Source of the DNA: Candidatus Hydrogenedentota bacterium
GTDB taxonomy: Bacteria > Hydrogenedentota > Hydrogenedentia > Hydrogenedentales > SLHB01
Assembly (NCBI GenBank): GCA_029552745.1
Contig: JAKPDK010000184.1
Location: 496,001 to 560,000, forward strand
Direction: 5' to 3'
Length of the DNA: 64,000 bases
This document shows positions 37,082 to 46,096 of this stretch, one piece after another. Below the pieces are notes generated by a model. The model ran no database searches and was not told the DNA's origin. It saw only the letters and a program-made list of their open reading frames with translations. Position 1 is the stretch's first letter. Every line of letters begins with the position of its first letter. The position numbers were made by a program, and so were the translations under genes.

Positions 37082-38020
37082 ATGAGCAAGCGCAACCGAA
37101 TAACACTGGCAGTTGTAATTGTCTTCTTATGTATTGTCGCGGCGGGGGAAGGAACAAAACTCTGGTACGACCGACATTTTTACGATGGATATTCTCCTGA
37201 GTTGGCATTGAACGCCTCTGTGACCAATGAGTCGACGCGCACAGATTATCGGCGCATCGAGTTGTCGTTTGAGGGAGTTCCGGGGATGCGGGTTCCCACT
37301 ATTTTGACCTTGCCGCTGGAAGGTACGGGACCCTTTCCTTGCATTATCTTCTTGCACGGTATAGGACAAGACAAGCGGTTCTTAGATGAAATCGCCGCTC
37401 CGTTTTGCCAGGCCGGTTTTGCGATGGCGACGTTTGACCAGTATATGCGCGGAGATCGGAAACTCAAGGATCCCAGTGCGCTGGAATCGGTGTTGGCATT
37501 CCGAAGGCGCGCTTCCCTGACCGTCATCGAGACGCGGCGCCTCGTGGACTATCTTCAAACGCGAGAGGATATTGCTTCCAAGAGGATCTATCTCGTGGGT
37601 GCTAGTTACGGGGCAATAACTGGAAGTACGGCAGCGGCGTTTGAACCACGAATCCGCGCTGTTGTGCTTATTTATGGCGGTGGAGACTTTCGATATCTAT
37701 TTAACAGCCGGGCGGGAACTTCTCAACTGGGTAAATGGTTCGGAGTCGCGCATTATTTTACCTCTTGGCTTTTAGCGCCGGCAGACCCGGTAAATTACAT
37801 TGCAGAAATCGCGCCTCGTCCCATTCTTTTCCAAAATGGCACGAACGATTCCTTGATCCCGCGGGAAGCGGCGCAAGCGCTCTACGACGCGGCACGAGAG
37901 CCTAAGAGTATTACCTGGTACGAGGGGGATCACATCGGCACAGACGTGGAGACCGTACACCGAGTGCTTGACGAAGCCCTCAATTGGCTTAAGGCACAAG
38001 ATGCCGCTGTCCAACCATAA
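37082..38020 (+). CDS. Exported alpha/beta-hydrolase (dienelactone hydrolase/acetyl-xylan esterase-like)
   Basis: 312 aa. N-terminal membrane anchor or signal (ITLAVVIVFLCIVAAGEG). Alpha/beta-hydrolase fold with oxyanion region FLHGIGQDKR, nucleophile elbow GASYGA (Ser), acid in NGTNDSLIP (Asp) and EGDHIG (His). Probably an esterase or peptidase acting outside the cytoplasm; substrate unknown. I chose ATG 37082 because of the signal sequence and AGGAG upstream; the frame is open back to 36995 without supporting features. Confidence 0.88.
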   Translation: MSKRNRITLAVVIVFLCIVAAGEGTKLWYDRHFYDGYSPELALNASVTNESTRTDYRRIELSFEGVPGMRVPTILTLPLEGTGPFPCIIFLHGIGQDKRFLDEIAAPFCQAGFAMATFDQYMRGDRKLKDPSALESVLAFRRRASLTVIETRRLVDYLQTREDIASKRIYLVGASYGAITGSTAAAFEPRIRAVVLIYGGGDFRYLFNSRAGTSQLGKWFGVAHYFTSWLLAPADPVNYIAEIAPRPILFQNGTNDSLIPREAAQALYDAAREPKSITWYEGDHIGTDVETVHRVLDEALNWLKAQDAAVQP

Positions 38021-38140
38021 CCCGACATTTGAAAGGAAGTCTTTCGCGGTTTGGCAACAGGTACGCCGTATAGGGTACCATGCTTCTGACGAAGATATGA
38101 GAATGTTGTTCATGACGAGGAATATAGGCAAAACCAATGC

Positions 38141-41100
38141 ATGATTCCTTCAGAAGCCGAACGTAAGTTTCTTGCTGCCGCTACGCTGTATCTTGAGGAG
38201 AAGTGCGAAGCCGCGATTGCTCTTCTGGATGAGTTAGATGCGGCACTGCCGAACTGTCTTAAACTCTCTTACATGCGCGCGCAAAACCTTGCCGCACTTA
38301 GGCGCCACGCGGAAGCGCACGCCGTTTGCAATGCCCTGTTGGGCTCTATCCTCCGTTTCCGCGCAGATGTTAACTCGATGCGGGATCTGTTGACAGAAGC
38401 CGAGTTACACGCGGTAACTGCATTGTGCGACTCGCAAGAGCAACTGGTGAATAACTTCCGTGCTGCGCTTGAAGACCAAGCGGCAGATGACGAGGAGCGG
38501 CTCCGGTTGCGCGAACAATTGGAAGCGCTTCAGCAAGAAGTCGAGCACCTCAAAGCGGAAGCGCAACGTGCCTCTGAAATGGAGCAGAGCCTCTCGGAAG
38601 AAATTCAGCGGTTACGGGAAACGGAAGACGAGAAATCGGAGGCGCTCCTCGATGCGCGCAATGCTTTGACGGCACTTCAACATGAGCTTGCGGAGCGAGA
38701 AGCGGCAATACTTGAAGCCGAACGTGAAATGCAGGAACGAGAGCGGGCCTTGGCGGAACTTCAGGAGACGGTCGCCCAGTTGCGCGGGCAAGTGGATGCC
38801 GCCGGACAAGCCCAGGAGGCGTTGCAGTCGGAACTGGAGAAGTTGCGCGCGAAGGAAGGGGACAAGACGGAGGCATTGGAAAAAGCGCGCACGGAACTCG
38901 AGGCGTTGAAGAACCAGCTTGCCCAACGCGAGTCCGCTATCGTGGAAGCCGAACAGCGTGTTGCGGAACGTGAAAAGACGGTGGCGTTGTTGGAAGCCGA
39001 AATTCAACGCTTGAACAGCCAAGCGGCGGAAGCAGCGGCTTCCCAGGCAAGCCTTGCGGCTCAGTTAGAACAGTTGCGCACTGAAGAAGCCCGCAAAAGC
39101 GAAGATCTTGAGACGGCACGTGCCGAGCTGTCCCAATTGAAAACGCGACTTGCCGATCGCGAGACCGCGGTGCAAGAAGCCGAGCGGCGCGCGGAAGAAA
39201 ACGAAAAAGCGTTAGCGGCACTACAAGCGGAGGTGCAACGGCTCACAGTTCAGGCGGAGGAGGCGGGGTCGGCAAAGCTGGCGTTGGAAGAGGAACTTGC
39301 CGAACTACGGAATCAAGAACAAGAGAAGACAGCTGCTCTCCAACTCGCGCGAGATGAACTGGCGAACTTGAAGACCACCCTTGCCGAACGGGAGCAGGCG
39401 ATTCGTGAAGCGGAGGAGCGCAGCGCGGCACATGAAAAGGCGTTGGCGCAGCTGCGTCAAGAAGCCGAAGCGATGCGAGCGCAGGCGGAGCGCGCTCGCG
39501 CTGCCGAAGAAGCCCTGGCAGAAGAGATGGAACATCTTCGTGCCAACGCGCTCGAAAAAACCCGCGTTTTAGAGGAATCGAGGTCGCAGTTGGAGAACTT
39601 GCGCCGCGCTTTGGCGGAACGAGAAAAAGTACTCGAAGAAACCCTTCGGACGAGCGCGGCTGGCGCCGAGACGGTTGCCGCGCTAGAACAGGAGTTGGCT
39701 TCGTTGCGGGCACGTGCCGCAGAAGCCTCCCAGTCAGAAGAGCAGCTGGCGAGGGAGTTGGAGCAGCTGCGTGAGGAACAGCAGTCTAAGTCAGGTGCCT
39801 TAGCCCAGGCACAATCGGAATTGGAACAATTGCGCCGGGCATTGACGGAACGCGAGGCAGCCGTGGATTCGGCTACACGCCGTTCCACAGAACACGAGCA
39901 AGAACTGCTCGCGTTACGCGGAGAACTCGAAACGCTGCGGGCACGCGCCCTATCGGCATCCTCGTCGGAAGAGAAACTGGCGCATGAGATCGAATCGTTA
40001 CGAGCCGCGCAGGACGCGAAAGAAGTTGAGTTGACCCAGGCTCGTGCCGAACTGGACGAACTTCGACGTAATTTGGCGGAGCGTGACACGGCGCTTGCAG
40101 CGGCGGTGCAAACGAACACCGAGAGCGAGCAAGCGATTGAGGCGCTCCGTGCAGAATTGGATGCCCTGCGCGCTCAAGCGGACCAAGCTGTCACGTCCGA
40201 GGGTCGGATTGCACAGGAACTGGAACAACTGCGCGCGGAGCAAAGTGCAAAAGAGGATGCATTGGCGAAGGCGCAAGCCGAAGTCGAGACTCTTCGCCGT
40301 CACTTAGCCGAGCGCGATCAGGCGCTGGCATCGGCAGCTCGGAGCAGCGAAGAGAGCGAACTGGCTTTGGAATCGCTGCGAAAAGAGCTCGACAGTCTGC
40401 GCAATCAAGCAGAGCAGTACTCGTCTTCCGAGCGGCAACTCGCGCAAGAAATCGAACAGTTGCGTGCGGAACGCACGGCCAAGGCAAATGAACTCGCTGA
40501 AGCGCAAGCAGAAGTCGAAAAACTGCGACGAGAGTTGATGGAACGCGATACCGCCCTCGCCTCTGCTTCTGAAAGCCGGACTCAAACGGATGAAACCGTA
40601 GCATCCTTAAGGGCAGAGTTGGAGAAGTTGCGCCAGTCGGCTAGTGCAGCGGCCTCTTCGGAAGAGACGTTGACAAGAGACCTGGAACGGTTGCGTGTGG
40701 AGCAGAAAACGCGCACGGAGGAATTGGAGAAAGCACGCGCCGAACTTGAAAAGCTCCAGGCGGCTTTGGTGGCGCGGGACAAGAAACTTGCGGCGCGTGG
40801 AGGAAGCTTTGCCGAAAGAAGAAGGGTATTCCCTGTGATTGCATCGGCAATCGCCGTGCTGCTACTTCTCGCAGTAGCGGGGGGTATTTTTCTTGCGCTA
40901 AGACTTTCGGGCTCGCGTGGCACAACCGGCTCGACGGGTGCCCCCTTTGTTGCTACGCCTTTTTCGCCACGTCTGCGGTTTCCCCAAGATCGTTCTCTCG
41001 GAAGCCTGTACGCGCGTCCCATAGATTCGACAGCAGAAACATCCTGGAACGTCGTCGGCGAAGCGCAAGGGACAATCCAGCGTCCCGAAAACTCCGAATT

Positions 41101-42037
41101 GCGGTTGATAGTGAGTTCGGATGCGGTGGCAGACCTATCTCCACTGTCTTCTCTGGAACCCAACGCGATTCAGTCGATCTGGTTACCCGAATGCGAAATT
41201 TCTGGGGATCTTTTGGCGAATCTAGCTTACCTCTCCGGTCTTCGAGAAATATCGTTTGGACGTCAGTTGCGCGAAGATGTTGTGGAAACGATCAAAGCCA
41301 AGTTTCCACAAGCGGAGATCGTATTTCGTGAAAAGCCTTCTACAACGCCAACCGTGGCAGTGGAGTCCATCGAGCCGCCCAAAGAACGCAGCCTCGTTTT
41401 TCCCGGTAGGAAGACGTATGGAAAGCTCTATTTTAAGGATTGGCAGGCTTCGGAAACCGCAGGGTGGGAATCCGCGGGGGCGGCGCAGGGTACCGTTCGC
41501 GTGCCGGCAGCTACAGCGGTGCGCCTCGAAGTGGGTCTCGATATAGACGATTTGACGTTTTTGGAAGCATTGGCGCCTGATGGTATTGATTCTCTTGTGC
41601 TCACAGGGAAGAAGCTTAGCGATAGCGCGATGACAAGCGTGGCCAAATTGAAAGGGCTGCAAGACTTTGTTTTGTGGGCTCCAAACATAACAGATGCCGG
41701 CATCGCGGAACTCGGTGGTTTGTCGAGATTGAGGCGTTTGTCATTGCGTGATGTTCAGATTTCTGACCGGGGTTTATCTTATGTTGCGGGGTTGGTCGCA
41801 CTAGAAAACGTTGAATTGAGCAACGTGCGTGTCGGAGATGAGGGGATTGGTCAGCTGGTGACGTTGCCCCGTCTGCGGGTGTTGCGGCTCAGCGATTGCG
41901 CCGTTTCCAATGCGAGTCTTGTGCATTTCAAGAAAATGCCCGCTTTGCAATACCTTCTGGTCAAGAATACACAGATATCCACCTCGGCACTGAAAACGCT
42001 TCAATACGATCTGCCAAATTGCCAGATAGAGTTTTGA
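38141..42037 (+). CDS. Giant coiled-coil protein with 77-residue repeats, one membrane helix and a leucine-rich C-terminus
   Basis: 1298 aa. Residues 1-110 are helical and TPR-like (AAATLYLEEKCEAAIALLDE). A long coiled coil follows: a partial unit (121-182) and nine full units of exactly 77 residues, or 11 heptads (183-875), each opening LAERE/LAERD and containing ELEQLR and a K...A-x-EL element. One transmembrane helix is at ~897-918 (VIASAIAVLLLLAVAGGIFLAL). The C-terminal ~375 residues contain two related beta-units (LGSLYAR... and YGKLYFK..., each with AQGT) and leucine-rich repeats (LRRLSLRDVQISDRGLSYV). The coiled coil is expected in the cytoplasm and the leucine-rich part outside. No strong ribosome-binding site is seen. 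I recognise no characterised homologue; a structural or tethering role is inferred. Confidence 0.85.
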   Translation: MIPSEAERKFLAAATLYLEEKCEAAIALLDELDAALPNCLKLSYMRAQNLAALRRHAEAHAVCNALLGSILRFRADVNSMRDLLTEAELHAVTALCDSQEQLVNNFRAALEDQAADDEERLRLREQLEALQQEVEHLKAEAQRASEMEQSLSEEIQRLRETEDEKSEALLDARNALTALQHELAEREAAILEAEREMQERERALAELQETVAQLRGQVDAAGQAQEALQSELEKLRAKEGDKTEALEKARTELEALKNQLAQRESAIVEAEQRVAEREKTVALLEAEIQRLNSQAAEAAASQASLAAQLEQLRTEEARKSEDLETARAELSQLKTRLADRETAVQEAERRAEENEKALAALQAEVQRLTVQAEEAGSAKLALEEELAELRNQEQEKTAALQLARDELANLKTTLAEREQAIREAEERSAAHEKALAQLRQEAEAMRAQAERARAAEEALAEEMEHLRANALEKTRVLEESRSQLENLRRALAEREKVLEETLRTSAAGAETVAALEQELASLRARAAEASQSEEQLARELEQLREEQQSKSGALAQAQSELEQLRRALTEREAAVDSATRRSTEHEQELLALRGELETLRARALSASSSEEKLAHEIESLRAAQDAKEVELTQARAELDELRRNLAERDTALAAAVQTNTESEQAIEALRAELDALRAQADQAVTSEGRIAQELEQLRAEQSAKEDALAKAQAEVETLRRHLAERDQALASAARSSEESELALESLRKELDSLRNQAEQYSSSERQLAQEIEQLRAERTAKANELAEAQAEVEKLRRELMERDTALASASESRTQTDETVASLRAELEKLRQSASAAASSEETLTRDLERLRVEQKTRTEELEKARAELEKLQAALVARDKKLAARGGSFAERRRVFPVIASAIAVLLLLAVAGGIFLALRLSGSRGTTGSTGAPFVATPFSPRLRFPQDRSLGSLYARPIDSTAETSWNVVGEAQGTIQRPENSELRLIVSSDAVADLSPLSSLEPNAIQSIWLPECEISGDLLANLAYLSGLREISFGRQLREDVVETIKAKFPQAEIVFREKPSTTPTVAVESIEPPKERSLVFPGRKTYGKLYFKDWQASETAGWESAGAAQGTVRVPAATAVRLEVGLDIDDLTFLEALAPDGIDSLVLTGKKLSDSAMTSVAKLKGLQDFVLWAPNITDAGIAELGGLSRLRRLSLRDVQISDRGLSYVAGLVALENVELSNVRVGDEGIGQLVTLPRLRVLRLSDCAVSNASLVHFKKMPALQYLLVKNTQISTSALKTLQYDLPNCQIEF
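38687..40765 (+). repeat. Nine 231-bp coding repeats (77-residue coiled-coil units)
   Basis: Units begin at 38687 and recur every 231 bp to 40765. Units share a pattern rather than identical DNA, so the array is old or its codons have diverged. No unit has lost or gained a residue in those I counted. Confidence 0.8.
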
Positions 42038-42073
42038 GGACGTTTTGTGCGCGCGGGCCGGCGAAGAAACGTG

Positions 42074-44113
42074 TCATTGCTGTGTGAGAACAACAAGGCT
42101 TTTTTGACCGACGCGCACCTTCGAGGAAATTTCCGGCGCATTTTCCGTTTCCCAAAAGTCGAAGGGGGCAACCTGCGCGGTGTTAATACGCAGACGCCAG
42201 ACTCCTTTGGGCAGAACGAATTCGCTCATTTCGTTCGATGGATTAAATATCATGTAAAGTGCCGTTTCGCTATTTTCCGCGGGATCAATTCGGCATGCTA
42301 AGGCGGGGTCATGTGGAAACCACTGTTGAGGCTGTCCGGCAGCATCAAACCATAAGATGTCAGGTTGAGCGCCTTCTCGGCTGGGCTTACCTGTAAAAAA
42401 CGTTTCGCGTGTGAAGACGGGGTTTTCTCGTCGGAACCGGATCAAGGACTTGCAGAAACGCAGCAGGTCGGCGTTCTTTTGTGCCAACGCCCAGTCGAAC
42501 CATGAGATTTCGTTATCTTGACAATAGGCGTTGTTATTGCCGCGTTGCGTTCTCCCAAATTCGTCGCCACCGAGAAGCATAGGAACACCTATGGAAAGGA
42601 ACAACGTAGCTAAAAAGTTCTTTCTCATGCGCGATCGTAGAGCGACAACCAGGGGATCGTCGTCTTCTCCTTCCGCACCACAGTTCCACGAAAAGTTCTC
42701 GTCCATACCGTCGCGGTTGCATTCGCCGTTATCGGCGTTGTGTTTGCGATTGTAGGAAACGAGGTCATGAAGCGTGAATCCGTCATGGGCCGTAATGTAA
42801 TTGATACTATGTTGGGGGCCTCGTCCGTCATCCTGAAACAAATCCGGACTTCCTGTGATCCTTTTGGCAAAATCTCCTTTCATGCCGACGTCACCACGCC
42901 AAAATCGGCGGACATCGTCCCGAAATCGGCTGTTCCATTCTGCCCATCGTCCCTCACCAAAAGCGCCAAGCTGAAAAGCACCAGCAACATCCCAGGGTTC
43001 CGCGATAAGTTTTGTCTCACACAGCAAAGGGTCTTCGGCAATTTGTTCGACGATGGGGGCATTTTGCAGTAAGTTGCCATAGCGGTCCCGGTTGAGCACC
43101 GAGGCAAGATCGAACCGAAATCCGTCGACATGCAGCTCGTTGACCCAGTAATGCAAGCAGTCCATAATGAATTCGCGGACAATGGGATGATTGCAGTTCA
43201 CGGAATTGCCACAGCCGGTGAAATTTTTGTATTTCCCTTCTCTATCTACGTGGTAATAGACGGTATTATCGATGCCACGGAAACACAGATTGGGCTCCGT
43301 TTCCACACTTTCTGCGGTGTGGTTGAACACGACGTCGACTATTACCTCAATGCCTGCGGCGTGAAGCGCCTTCACCATGTCTCGAAATTCATCTAGTTGT
43401 TCTCCGTTACCGCCGCCCGATGCATACCAACCGTCGGGCGCAAAGTATCCAATGGGCTGATAGCCCCAGTAGTTGAACAAGGGTTCGCCGGTATTGGGGT
43501 TCTTTCTCGCTTTGATGGGACGTTCTCCGCAATGGTGAACCGGCAGGAGCTCGACAGCGGTCACTCCGATTTCTTTTAGATAAGGAATCTTTTCGATTAG
43601 CCCGCGGTAAGTCCCGGGGTGCGTTACTCCGGAAGATGGATGTGCCGTCAAACCCTTGACGTGCACCTCGTAAATCACGGTGGAAGAAAGAGGAACGCGG
43701 GGTGGCCTGTCATCGCCCCAGTCATAGTCTCCCGCCGTAACTAGACAGCGGGCCGTGTTGTCCCATACGTGTCCCATAATTCGCTTGGCATAAGGATCTA
43801 GTAGGTACCGTGAAGGGTCGTACCGATGACCGGCGCGGGGTTCAAAAAGTCCATCCACCCGGTACATATAGGGCGTCCCGTTGGAGGCACCTTCAACAAA
43901 AATGCTCCAGATGTCTCCCTTCTTGCACTCGTCGGGTTCCAGTTCAAATTCGGCGATGGGACCTGAACCATCATCAGCGAAAATACACAACCAAACACGG
44001 GTTGCATGACGACTGACCAACGCAAAATGAACGCCACTTTCCATGACGGTGGCTCCCAACGGCCTGAAACAACCTGGGCGCGCCCTGAAAGGGCTACATG
44101 TTTGCTGTGTCAT
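42074..44113 (-). CDS. glgX: Glycogen debranching enzyme GlgX (isoamylase-type GH13)
   Basis: 679 aa. N-terminal CBM48 (GVHFALVSRHATRVWLCIF), then a GH13 barrel with VIVDVVFNHTAE, nucleophile Asp in VDGFRFDLAS, acid/base Glu in LIAEPWD and ITAHDGFTLHD, and a C-terminal beta domain. It cuts alpha-1,6 branches of glycogen or limit dextrins. AGGAGG lies 14 nt upstream of the ATG, 19 bp after the Gfo gene stop. Last gene of the seven-gene minus-strand run. Together with glgC it shows glycogen turnover in this organism. Confidence 0.95.
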   Translation of the reverse strand: MTQQTCSPFRARPGCFRPLGATVMESGVHFALVSRHATRVWLCIFADDGSGPIAEFELEPDECKKGDIWSIFVEGASNGTPYMYRVDGLFEPRAGHRYDPSRYLLDPYAKRIMGHVWDNTARCLVTAGDYDWGDDRPPRVPLSSTVIYEVHVKGLTAHPSSGVTHPGTYRGLIEKIPYLKEIGVTAVELLPVHHCGERPIKARKNPNTGEPLFNYWGYQPIGYFAPDGWYASGGGNGEQLDEFRDMVKALHAAGIEVIVDVVFNHTAESVETEPNLCFRGIDNTVYYHVDREGKYKNFTGCGNSVNCNHPIVREFIMDCLHYWVNELHVDGFRFDLASVLNRDRYGNLLQNAPIVEQIAEDPLLCETKLIAEPWDVAGAFQLGAFGEGRWAEWNSRFRDDVRRFWRGDVGMKGDFAKRITGSPDLFQDDGRGPQHSINYITAHDGFTLHDLVSYNRKHNADNGECNRDGMDENFSWNCGAEGEDDDPLVVALRSRMRKNFLATLFLSIGVPMLLGGDEFGRTQRGNNNAYCQDNEISWFDWALAQKNADLLRFCKSLIRFRRENPVFTRETFFTGKPSREGAQPDILWFDAAGQPQQWFPHDPALACRIDPAENSETALYMIFNPSNEMSEFVLPKGVWRLRINTAQVAPFDFWETENAPEISSKVRVGQKSLVVLTQQ

Positions 44114-44132
44114 AGGTTTGTGGTTCGTCCTC

Positions 44133-45107
44133 CTACGTGGTGATTTGTTTATCTGCCTTTTCCATAAATCGCATCATCAAATCCAGATTGCGAAGGGCCG
44201 TCCTACCATCCGCTGTGGGCCTGCCAGCCAGAAAGTCTCGAATGAGAAGTCGCATGAAATCCTCGCAAACGTAATTCCCAAGGGATGTTTCCACGCGGGC
44301 ATTGTAGATTCCCTGCGGGTCTCGTTCCCCTTCAATCAGGAATCGAAAATCGTTGAAGATGAATTCTCGAATGTTCTGGGGAGGGTCGGTTCTGTTTCCC
44401 GTCATGATAGTGCAGGAGATTTCCTTGTTGTGACTGCGGCCCATGAAACGGACGTTTGCAGCATAACCAGAGAAATGGGTTTCTACGGTGTCCCAATCGA
44501 TTTCCAAGTCCGGGCAGAGTTGTAACAAGACACTGATGGGGTGGGGGGAGAGATCCACCCAGACCCGACGGGGATCAGGGCTACGTCCTTTCGCTGGGGA
44601 CTCGAGGTGCCCGCAGTAATTCCGTAATTCCCATGTTCCGTGATATTTGGAATAGAGTTCTTTGAGTATACCGGTTCCTGCAGAATACTGGGTGCACACG
44701 CCAAGACGTAGCCCGCGCGTATCCGCAATTTCAACCAACTCTTGCGCCTTCTCAAGCAACGTTTCTCGCGACGCGCCGGGCTCGTAGACAAAAGGTTTTT
44801 CGCAGAGCACCGAGCACCCCGCCTCCAACGCCGTCTTCGTATGTCCGTAGTGACATGGATTTGGAGAGCAAACATCCACGATCTCCGGTTGCTCTTTGGT
44901 GAGCATTTCGGGGAGACTCGTATAACCTCGTGCAGGAATACGGAAGGTCTCCAGCAACATGGCACCTGTTTTTTCAATGGATTCGGCTGTTCGTCCTACA
45001 AAGGCGCACACCTCGGCTCCCTCGAGGTGCCACCAGTTTGCATGGTGCCGTCCTATTCCGGTGGCGCCAACGACCGCAACTCGTACAGGTCTTGTTTTGT
45101 TCTTCAT
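44133..45107 (-). CDS. Gfo/Idh/MocA-family oxidoreductase
   Basis: 324 aa. AVVGATGIGRHHANWW replaces the usual GxGxxG with a slightly altered Rossmann loop (GATGIG), and VLCEKPFVYEPG carries the conserved Lys. The C-terminal half has VWVDLSPHPISVLLQLCPD. NAD(P)-dependent sugar dehydrogenase of unknown substrate. Its ATG overlaps the stop of the peptidase gene (ATGA), so it is translationally coupled. Confidence 0.9.
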   Translation of the reverse strand: MKNKTRPVRVAVVGATGIGRHHANWWHLEGAEVCAFVGRTAESIEKTGAMLLETFRIPARGYTSLPEMLTKEQPEIVDVCSPNPCHYGHTKTALEAGCSVLCEKPFVYEPGASRETLLEKAQELVEIADTRGLRLGVCTQYSAGTGILKELYSKYHGTWELRNYCGHLESPAKGRSPDPRRVWVDLSPHPISVLLQLCPDLEIDWDTVETHFSGYAANVRFMGRSHNKEISCTIMTGNRTDPPQNIREFIFNDFRFLIEGERDPQGIYNARVETSLGNYVCEDFMRLLIRDFLAGRPTADGRTALRNLDLMMRFMEKADKQITT

Positions 45108-46096
45108 AGGCGATTCTCCTCATCGTCGAGATCGTCTTCTTCCCACGGCATGTCCTCTTCCTCATCGAAAACCGCATCGCTGCTTTCCGACTCGGCTTCT
45201 TCCAACGCCCACCGCTCGAGAATCTCTTTTCCTCGGCGACGTTGACGAAGAAAGGCAAGCACGACGAGAATGGCTGCCGCTTGGAACAGTCCAAATCCTG
45301 ACACAACCGAGCCGACGACGGCAAGCTTCCAAAGGGAGGCAATCCATTCGTCGAAGAATTCCGGGGGACTCATCCCTAATTTCTTACGAAGGGCGTCTCC
45401 AAAAGACATGCTCTTCAGATCGACGACCAGCTCCCAAAACGCCAGGTCGCCCAATCGTTTTCTCAAATATTTGGTCATGAGGAGACTTTGCGCGTAGGCA
45501 TTTCCAAACTCTCTTTCTATCCCGGGTTGTTCAAATGCCCAGTCAAGGTCGCGATAAGGAATGATTTGACCGCGCAAGTACATGAGAGCGACGTGCATCA
45601 CACTTTGCCATCGTCGTTCGCCGGACAGCTCCATGGCGATACCCTCGTTTAGCCAAGAGGGCATGCGCCCCGTCTCTGTGTTCCGGGCAAGAAGAATGTG
45701 TACTAGTTCGTGTCGAAGCACAGACCGGTATTCTGCAAAGCTACCAAGGAATCGTGGAGTTTTCAGTACGACGATCCCCTCTTCCGGACGCGCGATACCG
45801 CCGATCTTAGGCTGGGAATAGGCGCCCGCGTACATTCGAAACTGTGTTGGGTTTGTACAAAGGATCACGATCACGGGGGAGTCGCCCAGGGAAAGATTTG
45901 CGGAAAAATCCCGTTTGGCTTCTTTCAACAGTTCGAACGTTGCAGCGACAAATTCACCACCATCAGCCGTATAGCGGATGATAAAAGGTGGCTTATCTTG
46001 TTGCAGCCAATCGGATGAAAACGTATCCGCGTTAGAAAGCCGAATGAATAAGACAAGACCAACGGATACGCGGCTAATGAATCGCCTCGAGGGCAA
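45104..46096 (-). CDS. Gluzincin peptidase (peptidase MA-like) with C-terminal membrane helix
   Basis: 330 aa. N-terminal signal-like stretch (RVSVGLVLFIRLSNA), zinc motif RHELVHILLAR (HExxH) with WLNEGIAMELSGE supplying the third ligand Glu about 20 residues later, one C-terminal transmembrane segment (VVGSVVSGFGLFQAAAILVVLAF) and an acidic tail (EEEDMPWEEDDLDDEEN). The catalytic part would be outside the cytoplasm and the acidic tail inside. The start appears to be TTG at 46096, overlapping the addA end by 23 bp. Substrate unknown. Confidence 0.82.
   Translation of the reverse strand: MPSRRFISRVSVGLVLFIRLSNADTFSSDWLQQDKPPFIIRYTADGGEFVAATFELLKEAKRDFSANLSLGDSPVIVILCTNPTQFRMYAGAYSQPKIGGIARPEEGIVVLKTPRFLGSFAEYRSVLRHELVHILLARNTETGRMPSWLNEGIAMELSGERRWQSVMHVALMYLRGQIIPYRDLDWAFEQPGIEREFGNAYAQSLLMTKYLRKRLGDLAFWELVVDLKSMSFGDALRKKLGMSPPEFFDEWIASLWKLAVVGSVVSGFGLFQAAAILVVLAFLRQRRRGKEILERWALEEAESESSDAVFDEEEDMPWEEDDLDDEENRL

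Noticed and set aside
39457..40119. Long open frame on the minus strand inside the coiled-coil gene (also 38612-39022, 39243-39713, 40582-41163)
   Set aside because: These are antisense shadows caused by the GAG/GAA/CTG-rich repeats of the real plus-strand gene; their products are Ser/Cys/Arg-rich with no recognisable domain.
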